From NCBI GenBank assembly GCA_027315005.1, contig DAHUZT010000088.1:1-64000 (forward strand): a stretch of DNA of 64,000 nt, written 5' to 3'. The position numbers and the translations under genes were made by a program. Position 1 is the first letter of the stretch; every line of letters begins with the position of its first letter. Origin of the DNA: Acidimicrobiaceae bacterium (GTDB taxonomy: Bacteria; Actinomycetota; Acidimicrobiia; Acidimicrobiales; RAAP-2). This document shows positions 45,165 to 53,020 of this stretch, one piece after another. The notes beneath the pieces are model-generated. The model saw nothing but the letters and a program-made list of their open reading frames with translations, was not told where the DNA came from and did no database searches.

Positions 45165-45178
45165 ACCTCCAAGGGTAT
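45163..45178. promoter_or_regulatory. Inverted repeat ATACC-N6-GGTAT at start of the Cys-rich gene
   Basis: ATACCTCCAAGGGTAT has exact 5-bp arms six bases apart and resembles CsoR-type metal repressor operators (ATACCC...GGGTAT). It also covers the start codon and Shine-Dalgarno of the Cys-rich ORF, so it may instead be a translation signal by chance. Tentative. Confidence 0.3.
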
Positions 45179-45290
45179 CGTGAGGACCACGACTCCGGGG
45201 GGCGCGGCGGCCCCGAACGCAGGTCGCGGCCCGTCTCTCTCTGCGACAGTTGCCTCACCTCCGTCTGCCAGAGCGGCAGAGCCCTCGACT

Positions 45291-46148
45291 TCAGTGCGCC
45301 AGGCGGGCCAGTGCCAAGCTCACGGCGAGGGCCACCGTCATCCAGGAGAGTGAGCGGAGCGCCCGTTCCATGGGAGCGAGTATGACCGCGCGGTCGAGGG
45401 TCTCGACGGTGCCATCGCGCCGCTCGATGCGGCCTTCGACAGACTCCACCTGGCGGCGGATGGTACGGGCCGGCGTGGAGAGAGTGCGCTGGGCCGAGGC
45501 GAGCAGTCCCACCGCGCCGGCGAGCACTATGGCCGAGAAGGGCAACGAGCCGTCCTGAGCGAACGCGGCGGTCAGCACGGGGAACGCCCCCCACCCCAGG
45601 GCGAAGCCCAGGTCGGTGTGGACCCTCCCCCCGAACAGCTCGAGGTTGTAGGCCACCACGAGCAGCGACCCGACGACGACGAACACCACCAACCACGGGC
45701 CCAGTCGTTCCACACCCACGATGCCGATGGCAACGGCCCCGAGCAGTCCGAGTACTGCCCATGACCCGAGGAGCCCCGAAGACAGCTCGGTACCGAGCGG
45801 TCGTCCCTGTAGCTCGTCGAGGGCATGGGCCGAAACGCCCACCGCCAGGAAGAACGCGGCCACCGTGGCACCCAGCGTGCTCCAGTCGACCTTCGGACCG
45901 ATGAGCGATCCGATCACGACCGTCGACAGGAGCCAGGCCGTGTAGGGGGGGTGGAGCACCGCCCGGATGTCCCGCCAGATGCCGGGCCCACCGGAGGCGT
46001 AGTAGGCGGGCCCGAGCTCACGGTGCTCGTGCCCAGAGGCCTGGTCGTGCATAAGACCCTCGTCCCGGTCGTCGCTCCCCGACACCGGGTCGTTTCGCCG
46101 ATCCTCCCCGTGGATCCGGTCCCTATCCATGCCGCCATCAGGGGCCAC
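45291..46148 (-). CDS. Multi-spanning membrane protein, possibly UbiA-related
   Basis: A 285-residue protein with about seven hydrophobic segments after a 50-residue polar N-terminus. The segment VGVSAHALDELQGRPLGTEL and the later YNLELFGGRVHTDLGFALGWG recall the two acidic motifs of UbiA-type prenyltransferases, but neither matches the classic NDxxD, so this is a weak assignment. ATG 46130 (MDRDRIHGE) may be the real start instead of GTG 46148. It is downstream of and overlaps the UbiE-like gene, which favours a role in quinone or prenyl-lipid metabolism. Confidence 0.6.
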   Translation of the reverse strand: MAPDGGMDRDRIHGEDRRNDPVSGSDDRDEGLMHDQASGHEHRELGPAYYASGGPGIWRDIRAVLHPPYTAWLLSTVVIGSLIGPKVDWSTLGATVAAFFLAVGVSAHALDELQGRPLGTELSSGLLGSWAVLGLLGAVAIGIVGVERLGPWLVVFVVVGSLLVVAYNLELFGGRVHTDLGFALGWGAFPVLTAAFAQDGSLPFSAIVLAGAVGLLASAQRTLSTPARTIRRQVESVEGRIERRDGTVETLDRAVILAPMERALRSLSWMTVALAVSLALARLAH

Positions 46149-46872
46149 CGGACTTGGTCCCCCACATGACCATTCCGCCGCCGAGTGACATCAACCGGGT
46201 CTCGACGTCCTGCATGCCGGAGCGGCGCCAGGCTTCCACCGTCCAGTCGAGCGGATAGTCCCGATAGTGACCGGAGATGCTCGGACCGAGGAAGCGTCCC
46301 ACCTCGAACCATTCCCGGCCACCGGTCATCCACCCGGCGACCGGGAGGACCATCCGGGTGTACCCCCACCAAAGGGTTCGCCAGTAGGGTGACGGAGGGA
46401 CGTGGAACTCGAGGTTGGCGAGGGTCCCGCCCGGCCGGAGCACCCGGACCAGCTCGCTGACGGCAGCAGCCGGATCGGCCACGTAACGGAGCAGGTAGGT
46501 GAACGTGACCGCGTCGAACACCCCGTCCTCGAAGGGAAGCTCCTCCCCCCGGCCCCGAACCAGCGTGATCCCGTGCTCGCCGCGAGCCGAGAGGTTGTCC
46601 CGAGCTAGCAGCAACATGGGCCAGGTCAGGTCGAGCCCCACCACCCGCGCGCCGGTCGCGGCCCGAAGGGCGGAGGCCACCCCTCCCGGACCGGTCGCCA
46701 CGTCCAAGATCCGGCTGGTGCCACTCGACGGTATCCGGCCGACCATCGTCCGGCGCCACCGCCGGTCCTGTCCCAACGAGAGCACGGCTCCCAGCTGGTC
46801 GTAGCGAGCGGGGAGTCCGTCGAAGAGATCCACCGCCTGTCGGTTGGGAGCTGTGTCGAGCCGTCCTCCCAC
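46138..46872 (-). CDS. UbiE/MenG-like SAM-dependent methyltransferase
   Basis: A 244-residue methyltransferase starting at GTG 46872. Features are FDGLPARYDQLGAVLSLGQDRRWRR in part, the opening typical of UbiE/COQ5, then ILDVATGPGGVASALRAATG, GRGEELPFEDGVFDAVTFTYLLRYV in part and VRVLRPGGTLANLEF. UbiE/MenG proteins methylate the quinone ring in menaquinone or ubiquinone synthesis; several relatives act on other compounds. The track ORF starts at 47022 inside the divergent gene's promoter, so I reject that start. It is divergent from a geranylgeranyl-reductase-like gene. Confidence 0.85.
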   Translation of the reverse strand: MGGRLDTAPNRQAVDLFDGLPARYDQLGAVLSLGQDRRWRRTMVGRIPSSGTSRILDVATGPGGVASALRAATGARVVGLDLTWPMLLLARDNLSARGEHGITLVRGRGEELPFEDGVFDAVTFTYLLRYVADPAAAVSELVRVLRPGGTLANLEFHVPPSPYWRTLWWGYTRMVLPVAGWMTGGREWFEVGRFLGPSISGHYRDYPLDWTVEAWRRSGMQDVETRLMSLGGGMVMWGTKSGGP

Positions 46873-47020
46873 CCGGCCCAGCGTAGGCCAGGTCGATCGC
46901 CCGGGGAGCAAGCCGGCGTCCGCCGCCGACCGGCAGAGCGGCGACGGGCCGGGGGATGGGAGCTGCGGCTGGCAATGCCCCGGTGACACCGGCCAGCCAC
47001 CGAGGGCGTAGAACGGGTAC

Positions 47021-48376
47021 ATGCGAAACCGCGACCTGCGGGTCGATGTGGCCGTGGTGGGCTCGGGCCCCGGTGGCAGCGTGGCTGCTTGTCAGCTGGC
47101 CCGTGCCGGGGTTGAGGTGGCGCTGGTGGACAAGGCCAGGTTCCCCCGGGACAAGGCCTGCGGCGATCTGATCGGACCGCGCGGCATCGAGCTTCTCGAC
47201 CGGATCGGACCGGGGCTGGACGATTTCCTCCCGCTCGGTGACATGGCCGTGATCGGGCCCCGGGGCGGCACCGTTGTCCTTCCCGCGGTAGCGGGCCGGG
47301 ACTTCGGCGGTGCGGCATGGGCCCTTCCCCGGCGTCAGCTCGACGCAACCCTTCACAAGAGCGCCGCGGACTCGGGCGCCGAGATCGTGAACGACAGGGT
47401 GGTGGGCGTCGAGATCGTCGGTGCCACGAGCGGTCGCGGCGCTGGCGGCGGTGTCGGGACTGCTGGTAGCGCACCGGGAACGGGTGCCGTCGTTCACTTG
47501 GACGGCGGGGGTTCGCTGTCCGCCCGGACAGTGATCGGTGCCGACGGTGCCACGAGCGTCGTCGCCGCCTCCGCCGGCATGGTCCGAACCGACCGGGTCC
47601 TCTGGGGATTTGCCGTCCGCACCTACCTGCATGCCGAGGTGGAGTTGCCGTCCATCGTGCTCTTCGATCGGCAACCGGGAATCGCCTTCCCGGGCTATGG
47701 CTGGATCTTCCCGGGCCCGGACGGCATGGCCAACGTCGGTGTGGGGGCGGCGACCGGATGCGATCGGCGGGCGGGAAGCATCGCTGCCCGGCAGCTCGAC
47801 AGCTTCCTCCGGCTGCTCACGACCCTCGATCTGATCGACGGCTCCGAACTCGGTGGGCGGCGTCTGGGCGGTTGGCTGAAGATGGGCATGATGGGAACCA
47901 CGCCGGTCGCTGGACCGGTGTTGCTCATCGGTGATGCCGCGGGCCTGGTCAACCCCCTCCAGGGCGAAGGGATCGCCCAGGCGATGATGAGCGGAGAGGC
48001 CGCTGCCTCGGCGGTGCTCACGTCCTGCGGGCCTGGCGCGGGACGGCTCTACGGTCGTTGGCTCGCCCGGCATCAGAGCGGCTACCAGGGCTCGACCGCC
48101 GTAGTCCAGAACCTCCTGCGGCAACGCCCGAAGGCCACGTCCAGGTTGGCCCGCGCGCTCACCTGGCCCCCGGTCGGCAAGCGGCTGGCGCCGGCGTGGG
48201 CCCTCTACTGGAACGATCTGGTGATGGGCGGGCCGCCCGGTGCCGCTCGGCAAGCAGCCTGGCTGGTGAGTGGAGCGATCCGGGCGGGAACGGCTGGATC
48301 GGGCGATCGTCGTAGCCTGGCCCGCCGGCTGGTCGAGCCACCGAACGACCCGACCACCTCTCCAACTCGACGATGA
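47021..48376 (+). CDS. Geranylgeranyl reductase family FAD-dependent oxidoreductase
   Basis: A 451-residue flavoprotein. The FAD Rossmann site is VAVVGSGPGGSVAACQLARAG, then RFPRDKACGDLIGPRGIELL (the PxxKxCGD block of the family), IGADGATSVVA, FPGYGWIFPGPDGMANVGVG in part, and LLIGDAAGLVNPLQGEGIAQAM in part for the second FAD motif. Members reduce isoprenoid double bonds, for instance saturating the menaquinone side chain (MenJ) or archaeal-type lipids. A glycine-rich loop near residue 145 is an insertion. It overlaps the PAP2 gene by 4 bp. Confidence 0.92.
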   Translation: MRNRDLRVDVAVVGSGPGGSVAACQLARAGVEVALVDKARFPRDKACGDLIGPRGIELLDRIGPGLDDFLPLGDMAVIGPRGGTVVLPAVAGRDFGGAAWALPRRQLDATLHKSAADSGAEIVNDRVVGVEIVGATSGRGAGGGVGTAGSAPGTGAVVHLDGGGSLSARTVIGADGATSVVAASAGMVRTDRVLWGFAVRTYLHAEVELPSIVLFDRQPGIAFPGYGWIFPGPDGMANVGVGAATGCDRRAGSIAARQLDSFLRLLTTLDLIDGSELGGRRLGGWLKMGMMGTTPVAGPVLLIGDAAGLVNPLQGEGIAQAMMSGEAAASAVLTSCGPGAGRLYGRWLARHQSGYQGSTAVVQNLLRQRPKATSRLARALTWPPVGKRLAPAWALYWNDLVMGGPPGAARQAAWLVSGAIRAGTAGSGDRRSLARRLVEPPNDPTTSPTRR

Positions 48377-48942
48377 GCCCTCAGGTCCGGCGCGCCGCCT
48401 CGCCGATGAGAACGCGTCGACCGGTGGCACTGGATGCCGTCCTCTACCGCGCTTCTGCCATAGGCGAACACTCCCTGTGTTGGATCGGCCTCGCCGGTGC
48501 CACGGCGATGCGAGGTCCCGGGCGCCGCAGGGTCGCAGCGCGGGCCTTGGTCGGCCTGCTCGCCGAGGAGCTGATCGTCAACGAGGTGCTGAAGCCGGTG
48601 TTCGGCCGGACCCGACCGGCGCAGCGGTCCGAACATCCCCATTGGTTCCGGCAACCCACCGACGCCAGCTTCCCCAGTGGACATGCGGCTGCCGCCTTCT
48701 GCACGAGCGTGCTGCTCTCCGATCATGACCGCGCGCTCGCCCCGGCCTACTTCGTGCTGGCTACCACCATCGCGGTGAGCCGATGGTACGTCGGGGCCCA
48801 TCACCTTTCGGACGTGGGTGCCGGCGTGCTGGTGGGAACCGCCATCGGTGTCTGCGTCCGAAGCTTGTGGCCAGTGGCGTCCGTGGACCCGAGTGACCGT
48901 GGACCCGAGAAGGTATCAGCCCCTCAGCTACTCGGGGAATAG
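48373..48942 (+). CDS. PAP2 superfamily phosphatase
   Basis: A 189-residue membrane phosphatase with the three conserved parts: KPVFGRTRP, PSGHAAAAF and SRWYVGAHHLSDVGAG. PAP2 enzymes remove phosphate from lipid phosphates such as phosphatidate, undecaprenyl or polyprenyl pyrophosphate at the outer face of the membrane. ATGA overlap with the geranylgeranyl reductase gene suggests a prenyl-lipid substrate. Its 3' end overlaps the convergent TIG-domain gene by 19 bp. Confidence 0.92.
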   Translation: MSPQVRRAASPMRTRRPVALDAVLYRASAIGEHSLCWIGLAGATAMRGPGRRRVAARALVGLLAEELIVNEVLKPVFGRTRPAQRSEHPHWFRQPTDASFPSGHAAAAFCTSVLLSDHDRALAPAYFVLATTIAVSRWYVGAHHLSDVGAGVLVGTAIGVCVRSLWPVASVDPSDRGPEKVSAPQLLGE

Positions 48943-49871
48943 TGGAAGCGGTCCCCGGGCGGATCGGGCGCGCTCGGGAACCCGTTCGCCACCGCCACCA
49001 CAGTCGCGGTTCCCCGTCCCGGAGGCGTCAACGCCGAGCAGGAGGTCGACGATCCACAGGTGACAAGAGTGGCGAGGTCATAAGGACCGAAGGCGAACCC
49101 GGTGCTGGTGACCGAAAACCCGGTCCCAGTGATGACCACCCGGGTACCACCGCTCGGGCTTCCGCTTCGGGGAACGATCCCGGTGATGGTCGGCGTACCC
49201 TGCGGGGTCGGGCCGGAGACGAGCACGGACGCGAGAGCTGAAGATCCTCCTGCAGGAATACAGACGATGGATCGGGGACCGCGAGAGGATCCGACGACCA
49301 GGGTGACCTCGCCGACCGTCACCCGGATCGTCCCGGAGGGCCCGGCGGTGATCGGACCGGCGGTGGCTGCCGAGGAGGGCAGTGCCAGCCGGGCCACCTT
49401 GCCCCTGACCAGGGCAACGGTAGCGAAGCCCGGATCGGTGGCGGCGGCGTTGATCACCGCCGGAAAGTTGTCGACGAGCACGTCGAGGTGGTCGACCGTG
49501 CCGTGCAACAGCGACGTGCCGAGCACGCGGATCAGCGGTCCGGTGAGGCCGGCGGGCAAGATGGGGTCGACCTGGATGTCCGAGATGCTCAGCTCGGATC
49601 CGGCCGGGACGGTTGGCGGCGCCACCAGCGTGATATCGACCAAAATCGACCGGTTACCGAGCTTCGGGAAGGTGCACCGGTAGCGGTGGTGCTGCGGGGT
49701 CCGAAATGCGGCGCCGAGCGTCGAGACCGACCGCGGGTGCGTGGGGTGCGTGCTCGTGCCACCGAGGATTCCGGCTTGGGACACCGCGCCCCCGGCTGCG
49801 CCGACCACCAGCGCGGCCAGTACCAGGGCACGGACGGGGAGAAGACGCTGAACGGGGAGAAGACGCTGCAC
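48924..49871 (-). CDS. Secreted IPT/TIG-domain protein
   Basis: A 315-residue protein with a signal peptide (about 1-35, VRALVLAALVVGAAGGAVSQA). The middle ~170-residue domain contains CTFPKLGNRSILVDITL; its early Cys and the later SIVCIPAGG Cys could pair. The C-terminal IPT/TIG immunoglobulin-like domain reads PTITGIVPRSGSPSGGTRVVITGTGF in pieces. The first part resembles a domain often seen in actinobacterial surface proteins (DUF6801-like), which is an impression. LLPVQRLLPV at the N-terminus is from an 18-bp duplication. The cellular role is unknown. Confidence 0.78.
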   Translation of the reverse strand: MQRLLPVQRLLPVRALVLAALVVGAAGGAVSQAGILGGTSTHPTHPRSVSTLGAAFRTPQHHRYRCTFPKLGNRSILVDITLVAPPTVPAGSELSISDIQVDPILPAGLTGPLIRVLGTSLLHGTVDHLDVLVDNFPAVINAAATDPGFATVALVRGKVARLALPSSAATAGPITAGPSGTIRVTVGEVTLVVGSSRGPRSIVCIPAGGSSALASVLVSGPTPQGTPTITGIVPRSGSPSGGTRVVITGTGFSVTSTGFAFGPYDLATLVTCGSSTSCSALTPPGRGTATVVAVANGFPSAPDPPGDRFHYSPSS

Positions 49872-49880
49872 GGTGGCCTC

Positions 49881-51236
49881 CTACCGGCGTCTGCGCACCG
49901 ACGAGGGCGGCGGGATCGTGCCGGGTCCGGTGCTCAGGCAACTGGCGGACTGTCCGGGATCGGCACCGGCGGGGAGCTCGGGAGGACGGAGGAACGCCGG
50001 CGGAGAGGACAGATCGACGCAGTCGAGCAGGTCCGAGGCGTTCGCGTCGCGATAGGTGAGCGCGGGCAGGTTCCACTTGGTCTCCAGGAGCTTCAACACC
50101 GAGGTGTGGTCATGGACGACGTGGGAGACGTAGTCGGGTCGGGCATACGGGGAGATCACCCCGCAGGGGACCCGGAACCCGTAGCGGTCGAACCCGCCCG
50201 GATAGCTCTGGCCCACCGTGAGGTTGGGCGGGTAGTCGTCGGGGGGTAGTGCAGGCGGTGGCACGACATGGTCGTAGTAGCCACCGCTCTCGTCATAGAG
50301 CCACACGAGCAATGTCCGCGACCAGCAGGGGCCGGACAGCACGGCGTTCACGACCGCTGCGAAGAACTGGTCTCCGAATCGGACGTCCTGCGGGTTCTCC
50401 TCCGACGACTTCCCGTAGTTCGGCTCGACCACGGCGAACTGGGGAAGGTTTCCCGAGGCGGCATCGGCATAGAACTGCTCGACCGGACTCAGCCTGCTCG
50501 ACCCGGCGGGCTCCTCGAAGAGGTATGTCGGGATGGTGAGCCCACTGGTGAAGTAGTCGCGCCAGGTGATGCCGTGGGCGTTGAGCTGATCGAGGATCGT
50601 CCCGTTCGGCGGTACCAGTGAATCGGGGTAGGTGGGCGCATCGCCGATGATCCCGAGGGAGGTCCCGGTGTACAGGTACCGATGGTTCGGATAGGAGTCG
50701 GCGAGCACCGAGCAGAAGTAGCGATCGCAGATCGGGAAGGTCGTGGCTACTCCCCAGGTGAAAGGCAGGTCGCGGTCGGTGAAGTAACCCATGGCCACCG
50801 GCCCGCTGGCCTCGACGAACCCGTCGTTTCGACCGTGGTCGAACGAGACGTGCATCGACTGCCACGAATTGTTCGGTTCGCCGGGGATCTGGCAGGGGGT
50901 GGGCATCTCGAAGGCGCGCACCACCTGACCGTCGGCTGCCTTGTTGGCAGCCCGAGGCACCCCACCGAAGGTCGAAAACCCGTCGCCCCGACCCGGCAAC
51001 ATCCCGAGAACGCTGTCGTAGGAGTGGTTCTCGAACGTGACCAGCACGATGTGCTCGATCTGGGGAATGGTGTCCGTCCCGATGGGAATGCTCGGGTCGG
51101 GCAGGCTCCCCGGGCCCCGGAGTGACGAGTGGGACTCCCGCCAGCCGACGGAGGGACGCCCGACGGAGGCGCGGCCCCCGAGGACGGCGAGGCCTGCGGA
51201 AGAGAGACCGAGACCGAGGAAGTGGCGCCGGTCCAT
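49881..51236 (-). CDS. Tat-exported phosphoesterase, phospholipase C-like
   Basis: A 451-residue protein of the phosphoesterase (PLC/AcpA) family. The N-terminus MDRRHFLGLGLSSAGLAVLGG is a Tat signal. Active-site features are IEHIVLVTFENHSYDSVLG (metal site Glu-Asn), SYPNHRYLYTGTSLG, WLYDESGGYYDHVVPP and a late DHTSVLKLLETKW. Members hydrolyse phospholipids or phosphate monoesters outside the cell, often for phosphate supply. ATG 51236 overlaps the deoR stop by one base (TGATG). It is therefore cotranscribed with the DeoR regulator gene. Confidence 0.93.
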   Translation of the reverse strand: MDRRHFLGLGLSSAGLAVLGGRASVGRPSVGWRESHSSLRGPGSLPDPSIPIGTDTIPQIEHIVLVTFENHSYDSVLGMLPGRGDGFSTFGGVPRAANKAADGQVVRAFEMPTPCQIPGEPNNSWQSMHVSFDHGRNDGFVEASGPVAMGYFTDRDLPFTWGVATTFPICDRYFCSVLADSYPNHRYLYTGTSLGIIGDAPTYPDSLVPPNGTILDQLNAHGITWRDYFTSGLTIPTYLFEEPAGSSRLSPVEQFYADAASGNLPQFAVVEPNYGKSSEENPQDVRFGDQFFAAVVNAVLSGPCWSRTLLVWLYDESGGYYDHVVPPPALPPDDYPPNLTVGQSYPGGFDRYGFRVPCGVISPYARPDYVSHVVHDHTSVLKLLETKWNLPALTYRDANASDLLDCVDLSSPPAFLRPPELPAGADPGQSASCLSTGPGTIPPPSSVRRRR

Positions 51237-52072
51237 CACACCGCCTCTGGGCGAGCCAGCAGTGCGGCCTGCTCGGCGGTCTCCAGGGCTCCCAGGACGG
51301 TGACCGCGACCCCAGCCTGCCTCATGGCCTCGATCCCGTCCTCGGGGGCACTGTCGTCGGTGATGACCTCGTCGACGCATCCGATCGGGCAGATGCGCGC
51401 GAACGCCCGGCGACCCACCTTGGAGCCATCGGTCACCACCACCACCCGCCGAGCGCGTGCGAGCATTGCCCGGTTGGCATGGGCCTCGACCTCGTGATGG
51501 GTCGTCAACCCGTACTCGGCCATGAGGCCGTCGACCCCGACGAAGCAGGCGTCGAGGTTGAGTCCGGCCAGCGTCTCCTCGGCCAGCGGTCCGACGAGCT
51601 CGTAGGACTCGGGTCGGCACGCCCCGCCGGTGACGATCAACTTCACGTTGGTCCTGACCGCCAGCTCGGCCGCGATGTTGAGCGCATTGGTGACCACGGT
51701 CAGCGACGGACATTCGGCCAGCTTCCGCCCGACCTCGGTGGTGGTCGTCCCACCGGTCAATCCGATGGCCAGTCCCGGGACGACCGACCGTGCCGCCTCG
51801 GTGGCGATGAGCTGCTTGGCCGGCCGATGGCGGACACCCTTGTAGCGGAGCGGGAGCTCGTAGAGCCCGGCTCGGGCGACGGCCCCACCGTGTGATCGCT
51901 CGGCCAGATGCTGCTGGGCGAGCAGGTCCAGGTCACGACGAACGGTGGCCGCAGACACCTCGAAGTCGGCGCTCAACTCCTCGACGCTGACCGTCCCGGT
52001 CTCCGCCAGGCGGTTCAACGTCTCACTCAGCCGCTCGGACTGCCGCACGCCGCCAGGGTAGCCCAGGTCCAT
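51236..52072 (-). CDS. DeoR/GlpR family transcriptional regulator
   Basis: A 278-residue repressor. The N-terminal helix-turn-helix is TGTVSVEELSADFEVSAATVRRDLDLLAQQ in pieces. The C-terminal DeoRC sensor domain carries GLTGGTTTTEVGRKL, VVTNALNIAAELA and FVGVDGLMAEYGLTTHHEVEA in part, the sugar-phosphate binding region. The start is ATG 52072 (AAGGAG very close) or GTG 52048. It is divergent from the galactosyl-sugar operon, so it most likely represses that operon until a sugar phosphate binds (AgaR/LacR-like role). Confidence 0.93.
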   Translation of the reverse strand: MDLGYPGGVRQSERLSETLNRLAETGTVSVEELSADFEVSAATVRRDLDLLAQQHLAERSHGGAVARAGLYELPLRYKGVRHRPAKQLIATEAARSVVPGLAIGLTGGTTTTEVGRKLAECPSLTVVTNALNIAAELAVRTNVKLIVTGGACRPESYELVGPLAEETLAGLNLDACFVGVDGLMAEYGLTTHHEVEAHANRAMLARARRVVVVTDGSKVGRRAFARICPIGCVDEVITDDSAPEDGIEAMRQAGVAVTVLGALETAEQAALLARPEAV

Positions 52073-52098
52073 CACTCCTTGCGCAAATGTTGGTTGTG

Positions 52099-52139
52099 TT
52101 GTGCTTGTTTCTATGTGAAACTGCCACAAATGAGCACAA
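52099..52139. promoter_or_regulatory. Nested inverted repeats, probable DeoR operator
   Basis: In the 57-bp deoR/SIS gap, TTGTGCT (52099) pairs with AGCACAA (ending 52139), and inside it GTTTC-N5-GAAAC occupies 52107-52121. The gap is AT-richer than its surroundings. DeoR-family repressors usually bind such short repeated or inverted elements. The overlap with the SIS start codon fits repression by steric block. Confidence 0.6.
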
Positions 52140-53020
52140 TCACTCATCCGATTGGCGATGAAATCGCAAGGCAACCGGAGCACTGGCGCAGGTCCGCCGA
52201 GTTGGGTACCCGACTCCGGGAGCGGCTCCCCGCTGCCGGCACCTCTGTTGCCATCATCGGCTGTGGCTCCTCGTGGTTCGTTGCCCAGACCATCTCGGCA
52301 CTGCGAGAGGAGCACGGCCACGGACGCACCGACGCCTTCTGCGCTCCGGAGATGCCCCGGGGACGCTCCTACGACGCGGTGATCGCCATCTCGCGCTCGG
52401 GCACCACCACCGAAGTGCTCGAGGTGCTGGCCGAACGTTCGCCGACCGCTCGCACCATGGCGGTGACCATCTCTGCCGGCAGCCCCATCACCGAGGCGGT
52501 CGACGACGCCATCGTGCTCGACTTCGTCACCGAGGAATCGGTCGTGCAGACCGGTTCGGCCACTTCGGTGGTGGCGCTGTGGCACGGAGCCTTGGGGGAA
52601 GTTCCCGAGACACTGGAGTCGGTGGGCACCCGGGGGATCGAGGCGCCGATACCGGCAGCGATCAATGACGCCCGTCAGCACGTGGTGCTGGGAACCGGCG
52701 CAGCGGTCGGTCTCGCACACGAAGGTGCGCTGAAACTGCGCGAGGCCGCCGGAGCGTGGAGCGAATCCTACCCGGCGAGCGAGTACCGGCACGGTCCACG
52801 GAGCGCCACTGCTGGGGACACCATCGTATGGCCGACCGGCTCGATCGACTCGGGAGTCCTCCAGGCGGCGGAGGAGGCAGGGGCACTGGTCGTGCCGAGC
52901 TCGGGGCATCCGCTCGCCGATCTGGTGAGGCTGCAACGAGTCGCCGTGCTCCTCGCCACCGCATCGGGTCGGAATCCGTCGCGTCCGCCATGGCTCGAAC
53001 GCTCGGTGGTGCTCAGGTGA
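52130..53020 (+). CDS. SIS domain sugar-phosphate isomerase/deaminase
   Basis: A 296-residue protein with two SIS domains. The first is VAIIGCGSSWFVAQTISAL, then IAISRSGTTTEVLEVL. The second is VVLGTGAAVGLAHEGALKLREAAGAWSE in part, with the catalytic-type SEYRHGPRSAT. This matches amino-sugar-phosphate deaminases and isomerases (AgaS, NagB-II, FrlB, and the isomerase half of GlmS). In this operon, converting galactosamine 6-phosphate to tagatose 6-phosphate would fit best. It is shorter than AgaS (about 380). First gene of the operon; little Shine-Dalgarno is visible. Confidence 0.88.
   Translation: MSTITHPIGDEIARQPEHWRRSAELGTRLRERLPAAGTSVAIIGCGSSWFVAQTISALREEHGHGRTDAFCAPEMPRGRSYDAVIAISRSGTTTEVLEVLAERSPTARTMAVTISAGSPITEAVDDAIVLDFVTEESVVQTGSATSVVALWHGALGEVPETLESVGTRGIEAPIPAAINDARQHVVLGTGAAVGLAHEGALKLREAAGAWSESYPASEYRHGPRSATAGDTIVWPTGSIDSGVLQAAEEAGALVVPSSGHPLADLVRLQRVAVLLATASGRNPSRPPWLERSVVLR

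Noticed and set aside
45914-48430. 838-residue minus-strand ORF, the second longest in the track
   Set aside because: It overlaps the geranylgeranyl reductase and PAP2 genes on the other strand and the UbiE gene in another frame; no family motif, arginine/proline-rich shadow.
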